This document shows, piece after piece, positions 22,871 to 31,188 of a DNA stretch of 64,000 nucleotides (positions are counted from its first letter, which is position 1; every line of letters begins with the position of its first letter). This DNA comes from Gari tellinella (lineage: Eukaryota > Mollusca > Bivalvia > Cardiida > Psammobiidae), in the NCBI GenBank assembly GCA_922989275.2, contig OV277856.1, positions 80,991,038-81,055,037 of the forward strand, given 5' to 3'. A model generated the notes under the pieces. It was not told where the DNA came from. It did no database searches and saw only the letters and a program-made list of their open reading frames with translations. The position numbers were made by a program, and so were the translations under genes.

Positions 22871-22889
22871 CTCCCCCCATCTTTATCTT
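22871..22889 (-). promoter_or_regulatory. Polypurine tract
   Basis: On the element strand, AAGATAAAGATGGGGGGAG directly abuts the TGTTG start of the 3' LTR, the expected place and composition for the plus-strand primer of reverse transcription. Confidence 0.85.
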
Positions 22890-23477
22890 GAAAGCCTTGC
22901 TTCGGGGTTGAGAATTACATGTTTGTCAAGACTGTATTTGTAACCATGTTGGATAGTTAAAAAGCTATCCCTTTTGCTATGAGCTAAAAGCCCAAGCCAT
23001 GGCAACCGACTGAAAGCCAGGTTAACCATCTTTATCAAGCTAAGCGATTCTGACTGAAAGCCAGGATCAGGCTTATCCAACTGAAAGCTAGGATTACCCC
23101 TGTTAAGCTTGATGTCGAACTAGGCGATTCTGACTGAAAGCCAGGATCAGGCTTATCCAACTGAAAGCTAGGATTACCCCTGTTAAGCTCGACTTTCCAG
23201 GATGATTCTTAATGTCAAAGATTGATCCGACTGCAAGCCAGGATACTACTTGACTGTTGATGTCTAAGTGACCTGATTCTGAATGTCAAGGATTGATCCG
23301 ACTGAAAGCCAGGATACTACTTGACAATTGGGTCCTAATTGATCTGATTCTGAACGTCAAGGATTGATCCGACTGAAAGCCAGGATACTACTTGACGGTT
23401 GGGGCCTTGCAGGCATTTTACAACTTAAGTAGAGCTGCAAGCTTACCTACTTAGTTGTGCCAGATGTCTAGATCACA
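22890..23477 (-). repeat. Repeat-rich 3' UTR of the retrotransposon
   Basis: Non-coding stretch between the ORF3 stop and the polypurine tract. It holds two copies (period 80 bp) of a unit ending TGTTAAGCT, then three copies (period about 70-75 bp) of a GATTGATCCGACTGAAAGCC unit. GACTGAAAGCC (GGCTTTCAGTC on the element strand) occurs exactly at 23008, 23052, 23132, 23300 and 23371, and the same 11-mer recurs inside pol and ORF3. Confidence 0.75.
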
Positions 23478-26291
23478 CTACTGCCCTTGGTACAAACGAC
23501 GAGCGTTTGCAACTGTAACCTCTAGTATACGGTCCGCAGAGGTCCCTCGGCAACGAGCAACCTCCTTAGCAACAGTCATCAGTTGCCCTGGCGACGAGGA
23601 GCGAGTGCCCATACTTGAAAAGTAGGGTGCATCGGACTCTAGAAGCAGGCGACCCTCCTCAATACTCCGTAACGCTTCCACCTGATCAGGGCTGAAAGTC
23701 CTGACTTGATTGGTGAAGCCGAAGTACGTCTCCGGATAGACCTCCCTCCAACGCCTCAGTACATACTGATTACCGCTAAAACAGTGAAGATGGATCGGAT
23801 GACGAGAGCGAACCATAAACCGCATGAAATGCAATAGAAGCAAGAAGGCTTCAGTTCCGCAATCGTCATTCAGTCCCCTACAATGAATTACCAGAACATG
23901 TCGGTCCTTAAGTAAGGGCAGAACTGCTTGCAGTAGTTCTATCTGCAAGTGCCAGTTTTGTATTAGCTCAGTGTGATCAATTCCCACCTCTCCTAAGGCT
24001 TTGACTCTAGGGTTCTCTAGAAGTTTAGCCATTTTCTCAATGCCCTTCTTGATCTGCCTTGATCCCAATTTCGCATGCCTTGGGTGAAACCCGACAGCCA
24101 CTGACACATCTTCGGGTAAGTCTGAAAGATTTCTACGAGAAGGATATGTACTGGGATCGCAGTAGACCGCCACAGAACCCACCAACTGAACTCGTTCCGC
24201 TCTATGTACGCGAACGGCAGCTAACAAATCTGTTAGCGATCCTGAAGCCGGTAATTTGCAGCTTTTCAGTGATCTGTCTAGGTGAAAGTGGCTATCAAAC
24301 GCCTTTGGTAAGACGTCCACCTCACCGACAGATGCACTGACCGCCATTGGTGTAGCAATAAATTCAGGAGCGCTAGACACAGATTCTGCCTCAACAAATT
24401 TAGGCGTTTCAGACACAGATTCGGCCTGTGGTTGGGACAAAACTTCAAGCGGACTGAAAGCCACACTTTCCATCTGATCCACAACATATACAGATTCTGC
24501 CGGCATGTGGGCTGAAACTTCAAGTGGACTGAAAGCCACACCTTCAGTCTGATCCACTGCAGAAATCTGATCCACAGCATAATCTGTTAAATCTATTTCT
24601 GGTCTTTGAAACTTGTCCATCCACTCCTGCCTCTCCTCCCTTTTCAGATTGGCAGCGATTAGACAAACAACTTTCCAATGAACGAGCACAGCAACTGAGT
24701 TGGGTGGTTGAAACATAAAGTGAGGGGGTACAGGCAATCTAAGGTGATGGCACATACCTGTCATTGCCTTGTGCTGATTTTCTGACAAACTAGACTTGTC
24801 CGGAACTGACAACATACGCTGTGCCTTTATGAAATTCAGCAATAATGTTAGGGAAGCTTGATTCCCTAACAACCATCTGGCGGCTTGTTCTAGGGCGGCC
24901 ACTCTAGATTGATTGACAATAGTGCTGTCAGTCGGCAACGCTTCCGCAAAGATGCCTGGTACATGATATGTGAATGCATGTGCTTTAGGGTAGGTAGTTG
25001 GCACAGCACACCCAGGCATCGTACAGCAGTGGTGACGACGCACTGGCAATTCAGGGTGGCTAACGACATCACGTTGCTGCTTTACTTTCTGCAGTATGTC
25101 TTGGGTTTTCTGCTTCTTAAGGACCGTGGTAGAAATTACCAAGGGCTCAAGAACAGAGAAACCCCGTTTTTGGGCTCCAACAGTCTTAGGCTGGCGACTG
25201 GGATCAAGAAGTTCAGAGGAAGCGTCCCGGCTGATCCGAACTACCCGCTCACACACCTTGGCAGCAGGAACAGTGCTGGAAGCTTTCTGTTCCCGGACCG
25301 CAGAGTTAGATTGGGATGTCTGACCCGAGCTACCGGACTTACCCCTCTTACCCTTCTTTACCACTCTTTTACCACCTTTTGACACAGTAACCTTGTGGCC
25401 AGAACTGAAAGTTTGGTGACCAACAACAGGTTCCTTGATCTTGGGGTCAGAACTGGAAGTTTGGTGACCTTTGATCCTTTTGCTGGGACCCTTGGATGTC
25501 GCTTTCCCATAGCGAACAACATCAGCCCAGGACTTGGAAGTTTGGCTGGGTCTGATTGGTTCTACCTGCTTAGAACTGGAAGCTCGTACAGGATCCGGAA
25601 CCTTGCCTGTGGGTGCAGTAACAGGTGCTGGTTTGGCAGAGTCACCAGACAGATTGGAAACCTTAACTGGAGATTGACTCGCCGGGACGGAGAGAAAACT
25701 GACACTAACCACACAAGGGCTGGAAGCCGTGGCAGTCTCTGCTTTACTCTCCCCTGTAGCAGCCTGTTTAGTGGCTAGTCTGGGTGACCTACGGGGGCTT
25801 TCTGTTTCCATGGGCTCCCCGGTGACAGAAGGAGTTTTTAACAATCTTTCCTCCTCTTCCTTGCTAATCTCCGTCCGTAGAACATGCCTTACTATTTTCG
25901 CCTCGGCAGAATCTTTGTAACGAATGTCACTCATTCCTGCCAAGGGATCATAGATTTGTTCCTTGGGCGTAGGGAGCTTAGGCATAACCCAGACATTCTC
26001 GCTGATCCAATCTCGATCAACGAGCTCGTAAGACTCCATGGTCTTGGCTGCTTCTTTCAGCCATTTTCTCCAACCTTTGTTGTTGCGAGAAGTGGTGTAC
26101 TTAACCTTTACGAGAGCCACCATGCGCAAAATAGCGGCTAACAGAGCTTGGGCTTTATCCAAGCCACCCATATATCTCTTGCACAGAGACAGTTTTTTAA
26201 TGAATGCCTCTGCAGGCTGATATACTTGGCCCCTTTTCAGATAATCATCAACTTCATCCTGGAAATCTCTCGGTTTCTTTTGGTCAGCCAT
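23478..26291 (-). CDS. ORF3: zinc-finger-like, TatD-type nuclease protein
   Basis: Predicted metal-dependent hydrolase of the TatD deoxyribonuclease family encoded by the retrotransposon. The open frame runs from 26411 (977 codons). I place the start at the ATG at 26291 (MADQKK, codon 41) because a strong 3' splice site ends 3 nt before it. Counting from 26411, a basic K/R-rich stretch lies at 346-358, a C2H2-like motif (C463, C468, H478, H483) at 460-487, duplicated VAFSPLEV peptides at 625-657, and the TatD domain at 703-977: DSHFHLD (706-712), VGFHP (773-777), GEVGID (807-812), VIHCR (841-845), HLHCFSG (874-880), LLESDAP (923-929). All metal and catalytic positions expected for TatD are present, so activity is plausible. 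It overlaps the pol end by 32 nt only in the upstream extension. Its job in the element is unknown; trimming of cDNA or host-DNA processing is speculation. Confidence 0.88.
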   Translation of the reverse strand: MADQKKPRDFQDEVDDYLKRGQVYQPAEAFIKKLSLCKRYMGGLDKAQALLAAILRMVALVKVKYTTSRNNKGWRKWLKEAAKTMESYELVDRDWISENVWVMPKLPTPKEQIYDPLAGMSDIRYKDSAEAKIVRHVLRTEISKEEEERLLKTPSVTGEPMETESPRRSPRLATKQAATGESKAETATASSPCVVSVSFLSVPASQSPVKVSNLSGDSAKPAPVTAPTGKVPDPVRASSSKQVEPIRPSQTSKSWADVVRYGKATSKGPSKRIKGHQTSSSDPKIKEPVVGHQTFSSGHKVTVSKGGKRVVKKGKRGKSGSSGQTSQSNSAVREQKASSTVPAAKVCERVVRISRDASSELLDPSRQPKTVGAQKRGFSVLEPLVISTTVLKKQKTQDILQKVKQQRDVVSHPELPVRRHHCCTMPGCAVPTTYPKAHAFTYHVPGIFAEALPTDSTIVNQSRVAALEQAARWLLGNQASLTLLLNFIKAQRMLSVPDKSSLSENQHKAMTGMCHHLRLPVPPHFMFQPPNSVAVLVHWKVVCLIAANLKREERQEWMDKFQRPEIDLTDYAVDQISAVDQTEGVAFSPLEVSAHMPAESVYVVDQMESVAFSPLEVLSQPQAESVSETPKFVEAESVSSAPEFIATPMAVSASVGEVDVLPKAFDSHFHLDRSLKSCKLPASGSLTDLLAAVRVHRAERVQLVGSVAVYCDPSTYPSRRNLSDLPEDVSVAVGFHPRHAKLGSRQIKKGIEKMAKLLENPRVKALGEVGIDHTELIQNWHLQIELLQAVLPLLKDRHVLVIHCRGLNDDCGTEAFLLLLHFMRFMVRSRHPIHLHCFSGNQYVLRRWREVYPETYFGFTNQVRTFSPDQVEALRSIEEGRLLLESDAPYFSSMGTRSSSPGQLMTVAKEVARCRGTSADRILEVTVANARRLYQGQ

Positions 26292-26312
26292 AATCTGCAA
26301 CAGAAAGCAGAA
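26292..26312 (-). promoter_or_regulatory. Probable 3' splice site for ORF3 mRNA
   Basis: Element strand: TTCTGCTTTCTGTTGCAG followed by ATT and then the MADQKK ATG. A pyrimidine-rich tract plus CAG directly before a start codon suggests a spliced subgenomic mRNA, as for env genes. Possible donors in the leader are AAG/GTACGC (33361/33360) and TTT/GTAAGA (33476/33475). Confidence 0.6.
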
Positions 26313-26379
26313 CATATTAGCACAAGCTCTTAGTTTACTGATCCTAACCAGCTTAATGCTCACCCGAATATCAGTCGTG

Positions 26380-26529
26380 TTACTTGCAAGCCCTACATTT
26401 GTACTTATCAATGTTCAATGCATCAGATGGACCAACATTGACACATGAACCGTGGTACCATTCATCACAGAAATCACACTGAATCATAAACCTACCTTTC
26501 CAGGGCTGTCTGCAGAAGCAATATACTTC
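26380..26529 (-). other. PHD finger coding segment at end of integrase
   Basis: The last 49 Pol residues form a complete PHD finger, with VYCFCRQP, FMIQCDFCDEWYHGSC and YKCRAC. The aromatic residue before the first cysteine, the FMIxCD strand and the W two residues before the histidine match the CFP1/KDM7 type that reads H3K4me3 (family knowledge). Chromatin targeting of the integrase is inferred. Confidence 0.88.
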
Positions 26530-29500
26530 CACTTCATCCGAGTCTGGAAGGGCGTCTACTTGATCAGGAGATTCCCTGTGCTTGGTCACCCAGGCCGGCA
26601 AGTTTCTGTCCTTACATGGCATCATTCTGTCATGATTCACGACCAACACTGCTTTCCGAAGCTTCACCCGGTACAAATAGGGTGTGATCTTATTAATGAT
26701 TATGGCTGGACCTTTCCAAGGAGAGCATAATTTGCGACACTTACCTTTTGTGACAGCAGTATCTAAAAGATATACTATATCACCTTCATTGTAAGGTCTC
26801 AGGAGTACCTTCAGATCATAATTTCGCTTCATTCTCTTTAATGAAGTCTTTAATGTACTCCTCGCCATGTCGTGTGCAGCCTGTATACTCTGTAGAAGAC
26901 CAGAGATATACTCACCATACCCTTCAGGTTGAACCTTTGCTCCAGGAAACATCAGCTGAGCCGGAGTATTAACTTCCCTCCCCAACATTAACATGTTAGG
27001 AGTGTAGCCCGTACTCCGGTTCACTGAAGACCTGATGGCCATAGCAATTTGCTGAACGTTCTCATCCCACTTATCTTGGGATTTGCCCAGGAAACACCTT
27101 ACCGCGTCCAGTAATGTGCGGTTGAAACGCTCAACCTGCCCATTAGAAGACGGACGGTAAGGAGTAGTCCTAGCCTTATGGATTTGCAAAGCTTTGCAAA
27201 GGGTTTCAAACAATTTGCCATCGAAATTTCTACCCTGATCAGAAAAGATTTGAAAAGGAAAACCGAACCGAGAGAAAAAGCTGTTTATCGCAGCTTTCGC
27301 GGTTTCCTCAGCTTTCTGAGTTGGTAAGGGTACGCATTCAACCCACTTGGTGAATTGGTCCACCATCATGAGGCAATGTTCATTACCTTTAGATGTTTTT
27401 GGCAATGGACCAATAAAATCTATATGCACACGTTCCATGGGTGCTCCCGCTTGGTATGCGGTAAGGGGAACCTTACCATATGCCTTGTTTTTCTTGTTTT
27501 TGTTGCAGATGTTGCAGGTCAAAACATATGCATCTACGTCCTGTGCCATACGGAACCAAAAGAATTTCTCCTTTAACTTGGCTTTAGTTCTTGCAACCCC
27601 CTGATGTCCAGATGTTGGTATATCATGGTGCAAAAGTAAAGCAGTTTCTTTGAGACTATCAGGAACCACTAAAAGCAGATCCTGATCTTCATCAGACAAC
27701 TTGTCCTTGAAGAGGACCCCATCAATAACCCGAAATAGCTCTTTATTGATCCAGTAGAACTTTGCTTCTGGACTAGAAAGAAACAGGACCCCTTCAGCTG
27801 GTGTGACCCCATTCTTTAACCAGTCCAGAATCAAACCTAGATTCTGGTCTTTACTTTGTGCGTCTTTCAGGTCATTGAAAGAGAAACCCCAACATGTCTT
27901 ATTTGAAGTGTCTGATTCACTTACTGCTTTAATGGAGCATTCACAGACGTAGTTTTCCTGAGTTACATGGTCGGTAACGATATCAAAATGAGAATCGCTA
28001 CCATGTAAACCAACAACATCTACAGACAAGATATGTTCTAGAAGGCATACTTCTGAGCGATCATTCAGGCCGTCTGAAAGACTGACACCTGAACCTTGAT
28101 CGACTTTGTCACTATTCAAGCCGTCTGAAAGACTGACACTTGAACCTGGACCTGTAGTGTCTTTATTCAGGCCGTCTGAAAGACTGACACCTGAACCTGG
28201 ACCTACAACACTTACAGAACCTGTACCTGAAGCTGTATCCGGAACATCTGAAAGATGTGTACCCGAATCTTGGCCAACCTTACCCTGGCAGCCTGAAAGA
28301 CATACACCAGAGCCTGGAAGAGTACAGTCTGCAAGTATAGCACCTGAACTCCCAATCTGACCCTCAAACTTTGTATCTGAAAGATTTATAGTCCCTTGAG
28401 GTGTGCTATTCTTGTTCCTTACATGCTTCACACCAGACAAATCTGCTAGCAACACTTTATCCATAACTACAGCTGCCCCCTGATTAGGTGCATTCCTTAT
28501 GGCCGCATTACTCCGAGGCGCCACTAAGCCCATGGTATCGTCCACATCTTCTGTGAACTTTGCCCATTGACTATCAGCCCTCACGCAGTAATGACAACCG
28601 CCGCATGGCAGATCTGTAGGTTTCAGGCCAGCTATATATGCTGAACAGGGCACTAAAGAATCGGGGATTCTGGAGAGTGCATCTGCGTTGCAATGTTTAG
28701 CACCGGCTCGGTGCTTTACTACCATATGGTATTGTGAAAGTTCCTCAATCCACCGAGCCAGCTGACCCTGTGGTTCCTTAAACCGTAGCAACCACGTTAA
28801 ACTGGAATGGTCAGTCCTTACTGTGAAAACCTTCCCTAGCAGATAATACCTGAATTGTCTGGTAAACCTTACTATTGCCAAAAGTTCTTTTCTGGTCGTG
28901 CAATAGTTCTTCTGCTCAGGAGTTAAGGAGAAACTACTGAAAGCAATAACTCGTTCAACTCCATCTTGCACCTGTAGCAATTCTGCACCTATTGCTACTT
29001 GTGAAGCATCTACATCCAAAATAAATGGATCTGTCAGATTGGGTAAAGATAATATGGGAGGCGAGGTTAGGACTTTCTTAAGAGCAGAGAAAGCTTCTTG
29101 CTCTTCCGGACCCCATTTAAACTGATTTTTGCCTGTTAATGCATACAAAGGCTTAGCCAATGCAGCAAAATCTTTGATGAAAGTCCTATGGTAATTAGCC
29201 AAACCAAGAAACCGTTCAACATCTTTTGATGATACCGGGACTGGCCATGCCGCTACGGTATCAGAGTCCTTAGACGTCATGGTCAGTTCGTTACCACTGA
29301 CATTACGACCTAGAAATTCTACTTGTTTTTGAAAGAAAACGCACTTTCTTGGCTTGAGCTTCATACCATGAATTTTGAACCTCTCCCATACTTCGACCAG
29401 ATTCTTCAAATGATCGTCAAAGTCTCGTCCCATTACCAGGACGTCGTCGAGGAATGCTAGGACCGTTTTCCACGTTAAACCTCTTAAAAGAAGGCTTACC

Positions 29501-31179
29501 ACTCTAGAGAACGTCGCAGGGGCGTTGGTTAAACCAAAGCCCATTCTAACGTGCTCAAAGAGTCCAAACTTTGTTAAAAAAGCTGTCTTTTTACGGTCTT
29601 CCTCTTTGACACGCACTTGCCAGTAGGCAGAGTTAGCGTCTAGTTTGGAAAACCAGACATTGCCTGCTAGCGTGTCAAGACAATCCTCTACTAATGGTAG
29701 GGGGAACGTATCCTTCACTGTGACATCGTTTAGAGCTCTATAATCAATGCACCATCTCACGGAGCCATCGCGCTTACGAATAAGCACAGGAGATGATGCC
29801 CATTCGGACATGGATTCTTGGATGACACCTGCATCGATCATTTTCTTGAGATGCCCTTCTTCTTCACTTGCGAAGCAAGCTGGGGTCCGGCGCATGTGCT
29901 GCTTAATAGGCTTTGCATCTCCGGTGTCAATCTCATGCTCTATGGCAGTGAAGCTACCCAGATCGAAATCAGTCTTTGCAAAGACATCACCATACTGACC
30001 TAGTTTGTCAGCAAGCTTTTGCCTTTGCTCAGCATTCAAGTGCTCTATTGAAGCCTTGAATACTCCTTGCAAATGATCTGGTAACCCTGCTTCATCTGCA
30101 TCTTTACCAGTTACAGCCTCTTCTTGCTGTAAACCTGTCACAGCTACTACTTTCGGAGCACTTTTTGGCTGACTGAAAGCCTGCCCTTTAGCTCCAGATG
30201 ACTGACTGAAAGACAAGTCACCTAAATCACTGGAATCTGAGTAACTGAAAGCCTGCTCAGACTCCAAGCCATTGTCTAGCACTGAGTGAAACTCATAAGC
30301 GCTAGCAACAACATCTGCCTTTTTCAGGCTTTTGTATCCATCTGTTGGATTTACCAAGCAGATGACGGGTTCTTCCCCAGAACCCCGGACTATACTTGGC
30401 ATGAGGATACCCTTTCTCTTAACCATATCACTGGGATCCATGTAGTAATCATTAAACTGAGTACTCATTTTACATGGAACTCGTATGGCAGAGTTTGGCG
30501 GAACCACCACTTTCCGCTTTAGTGTCACTCTGGCTAATCTGGGCTTACCATCTTTTAAAGTGGTTTCAACTGGGATGCTTTCCCCATTAATAATGAATGA
30601 ATCTGACTTCATGTCCAAAAACACACCCCAATGGTGCATTAAGTCATGACCTAACAACATCTCATCATTAATGGGTGCAACGTATAACCTTTCCCTGAAT
30701 GTCTGGGATCCCAGTTGCATTTGAATTGGTTTAATAATAAAGCCCTTTAAGACCGACTCGTGATCAGCCATTTGCATCACCACATCTTTTACTCTTTTGG
30801 GTTGTTGCTTAAGGTTTTCATAAACTCGAGTTGAAAGGATAGAGATCTCGGCACCGGAGTCAATCCTAGCCTTAACCACTTTCCCCCCAACCCTAAAATT
30901 GATGCACGAAGACCCCGCACAGACGCGGTGAATCTTCACTGCTTCATCGTGGAACACAGATTCAGACGGACTGAAAGCCTCGCCTTCCGTATGCCCCACA
31001 GCAGTGGCAGAGACTGGATTCAAACCAGACACAGGACTGAAAGCCTCAGTGACTGGCGTCAAACCCTGAACAACATTTTCCACACAAGGACTGGAAGCCC
31101 CAGTGTGGCCCATTTCTTGGTCACATTTAGCCACCTTTTCGTCAGGCTGAGGTACATGACCTTTAACCTCAGCCCTCAT
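26380..31179 (-). CDS. pol: Pol polyprotein: PR-RT-RNase H-IN with C-terminal PHD finger
   Basis: 1599 residues counted from the ATG at 31179, though translation probably enters by -1 frameshift from gag. Protease: DSG at 107-109 and LLGHD at 175-179. RT about 425-620: LDANSAYW with D514 and the FLDD box at 577-580 (F replaces the usual Y). RNase H: D722/D724, E765, D790, D833. A linker of about 230 residues with three tandem GVSLSDGLN-type repeats (997-1040) separates RNase H from integrase. Integrase: H1185, H1192, C1222, C1225 zinc site; D1254, D1314, E1350 (35 residues between the last two, the D,D35E spacing); GPY/F-like PWKGPAIIINKITPYLYRV near 1488. A C4HC3 PHD finger fills 1551-1599 (ligands C1554, C1556, C1568, C1571, H1576, C1579, C1595, C1598). 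No break or missing catalytic residue was seen. Confidence 0.95.
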   Translation of the reverse strand: MRAEVKGHVPQPDEKVAKCDQEMGHTGASSPCVENVVQGLTPVTEAFSPVSGLNPVSATAVGHTEGEAFSPSESVFHDEAVKIHRVCAGSSCINFRVGGKVVKARIDSGAEISILSTRVYENLKQQPKRVKDVVMQMADHESVLKGFIIKPIQMQLGSQTFRERLYVAPINDEMLLGHDLMHHWGVFLDMKSDSFIINGESIPVETTLKDGKPRLARVTLKRKVVVPPNSAIRVPCKMSTQFNDYYMDPSDMVKRKGILMPSIVRGSGEEPVICLVNPTDGYKSLKKADVVASAYEFHSVLDNGLESEQAFSYSDSSDLGDLSFSQSSGAKGQAFSQPKSAPKVVAVTGLQQEEAVTGKDADEAGLPDHLQGVFKASIEHLNAEQRQKLADKLGQYGDVFAKTDFDLGSFTAIEHEIDTGDAKPIKQHMRRTPACFASEEEGHLKKMIDAGVIQESMSEWASSPVLIRKRDGSVRWCIDYRALNDVTVKDTFPLPLVEDCLDTLAGNVWFSKLDANSAYWQVRVKEEDRKKTAFLTKFGLFEHVRMGFGLTNAPATFSRVVSLLLRGLTWKTVLAFLDDVLVMGRDFDDHLKNLVEVWERFKIHGMKLKPRKCVFFQKQVEFLGRNVSGNELTMTSKDSDTVAAWPVPVSSKDVERFLGLANYHRTFIKDFAALAKPLYALTGKNQFKWGPEEQEAFSALKKVLTSPPILSLPNLTDPFILDVDASQVAIGAELLQVQDGVERVIAFSSFSLTPEQKNYCTTRKELLAIVRFTRQFRYYLLGKVFTVRTDHSSLTWLLRFKEPQGQLARWIEELSQYHMVVKHRAGAKHCNADALSRIPDSLVPCSAYIAGLKPTDLPCGGCHYCVRADSQWAKFTEDVDDTMGLVAPRSNAAIRNAPNQGAAVVMDKVLLADLSGVKHVRNKNSTPQGTINLSDTKFEGQIGSSGAILADCTLPGSGVCLSGCQGKVGQDSGTHLSDVPDTASGTGSVSVVGPGSGVSLSDGLNKDTTGPGSSVSLSDGLNSDKVDQGSGVSLSDGLNDRSEVCLLEHILSVDVVGLHGSDSHFDIVTDHVTQENYVCECSIKAVSESDTSNKTCWGFSFNDLKDAQSKDQNLGLILDWLKNGVTPAEGVLFLSSPEAKFYWINKELFRVIDGVLFKDKLSDEDQDLLLVVPDSLKETALLLHHDIPTSGHQGVARTKAKLKEKFFWFRMAQDVDAYVLTCNICNKNKKNKAYGKVPLTAYQAGAPMERVHIDFIGPLPKTSKGNEHCLMMVDQFTKWVECVPLPTQKAEETAKAAINSFFSRFGFPFQIFSDQGRNFDGKLFETLCKALQIHKARTTPYRPSSNGQVERFNRTLLDAVRCFLGKSQDKWDENVQQIAMAIRSSVNRSTGYTPNMLMLGREVNTPAQLMFPGAKVQPEGYGEYISGLLQSIQAAHDMARSTLKTSLKRMKRNYDLKVLLRPYNEGDIVYLLDTAVTKGKCRKLCSPWKGPAIIINKITPYLYRVKLRKAVLVVNHDRMMPCKDRNLPAWVTKHRESPDQVDALPDSDEVEVYCFCRQPWKGRFMIQCDFCDEWYHGSCVNVGPSDALNIDKYKCRACK
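28060..28215 (-). repeat. Tandem repeats in the Pol RNase H-IN linker
   Basis: Three units of about 51-57 bp containing GTCTGAAAGACTGACAC on the + strand, in frame, encode GSGVSLSDGLN-like peptides. The repeats preserve the reading frame. Related degenerate units extend to about 28310. Confidence 0.75.
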
Positions 31180-31188
31180 TCGTTTAAA
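31144..31188 (-). promoter_or_regulatory. -1 ribosomal frameshift signal between gag and pol
   Basis: The slippery heptamer T TTA AAC (31182-31188 on the + strand as GTTTAAA) is exactly in the gag frame, three codons before and including AAC, with GAA and TGA following. After a 6-nt spacer comes a stem of 8 perfect pairs plus a G-U (31167-31175 with 31144-31152) and a 14-nt loop. Slipping back one base enters the pol frame (CGA ATG AGG). The gag stop and the pol ATG also overlap as ATGA, so reinitiation is an alternative. Confidence 0.85.

Noticed and set aside
24909..25382. 157-codon plus-strand ORF
   Set aside because: Antisense shadow of ORF3 with no recognisable domain.
23478..26411. Bacterial-type tatD gene transferred into the host genome
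   Set aside because: The TatD domain is the end of a long ORF lying between two identical LTRs and just after pol; it belongs to the retrotransposon.
23478..26411. Start of ORF3 at the first ATG (26411)
   Set aside because: The first 40 codons overlap the pol end and contain the polypyrimidine tract of a strong acceptor; the MADQKK ATG is the better start.
31176..31179. ATGA stop/start overlap as a termination-reinitiation device between gag and pol
   Set aside because: Possible, but the in-frame TTTAAAC heptamer with spacer and stem explains Pol expression better; the ATG is incidental in the -1 frame.
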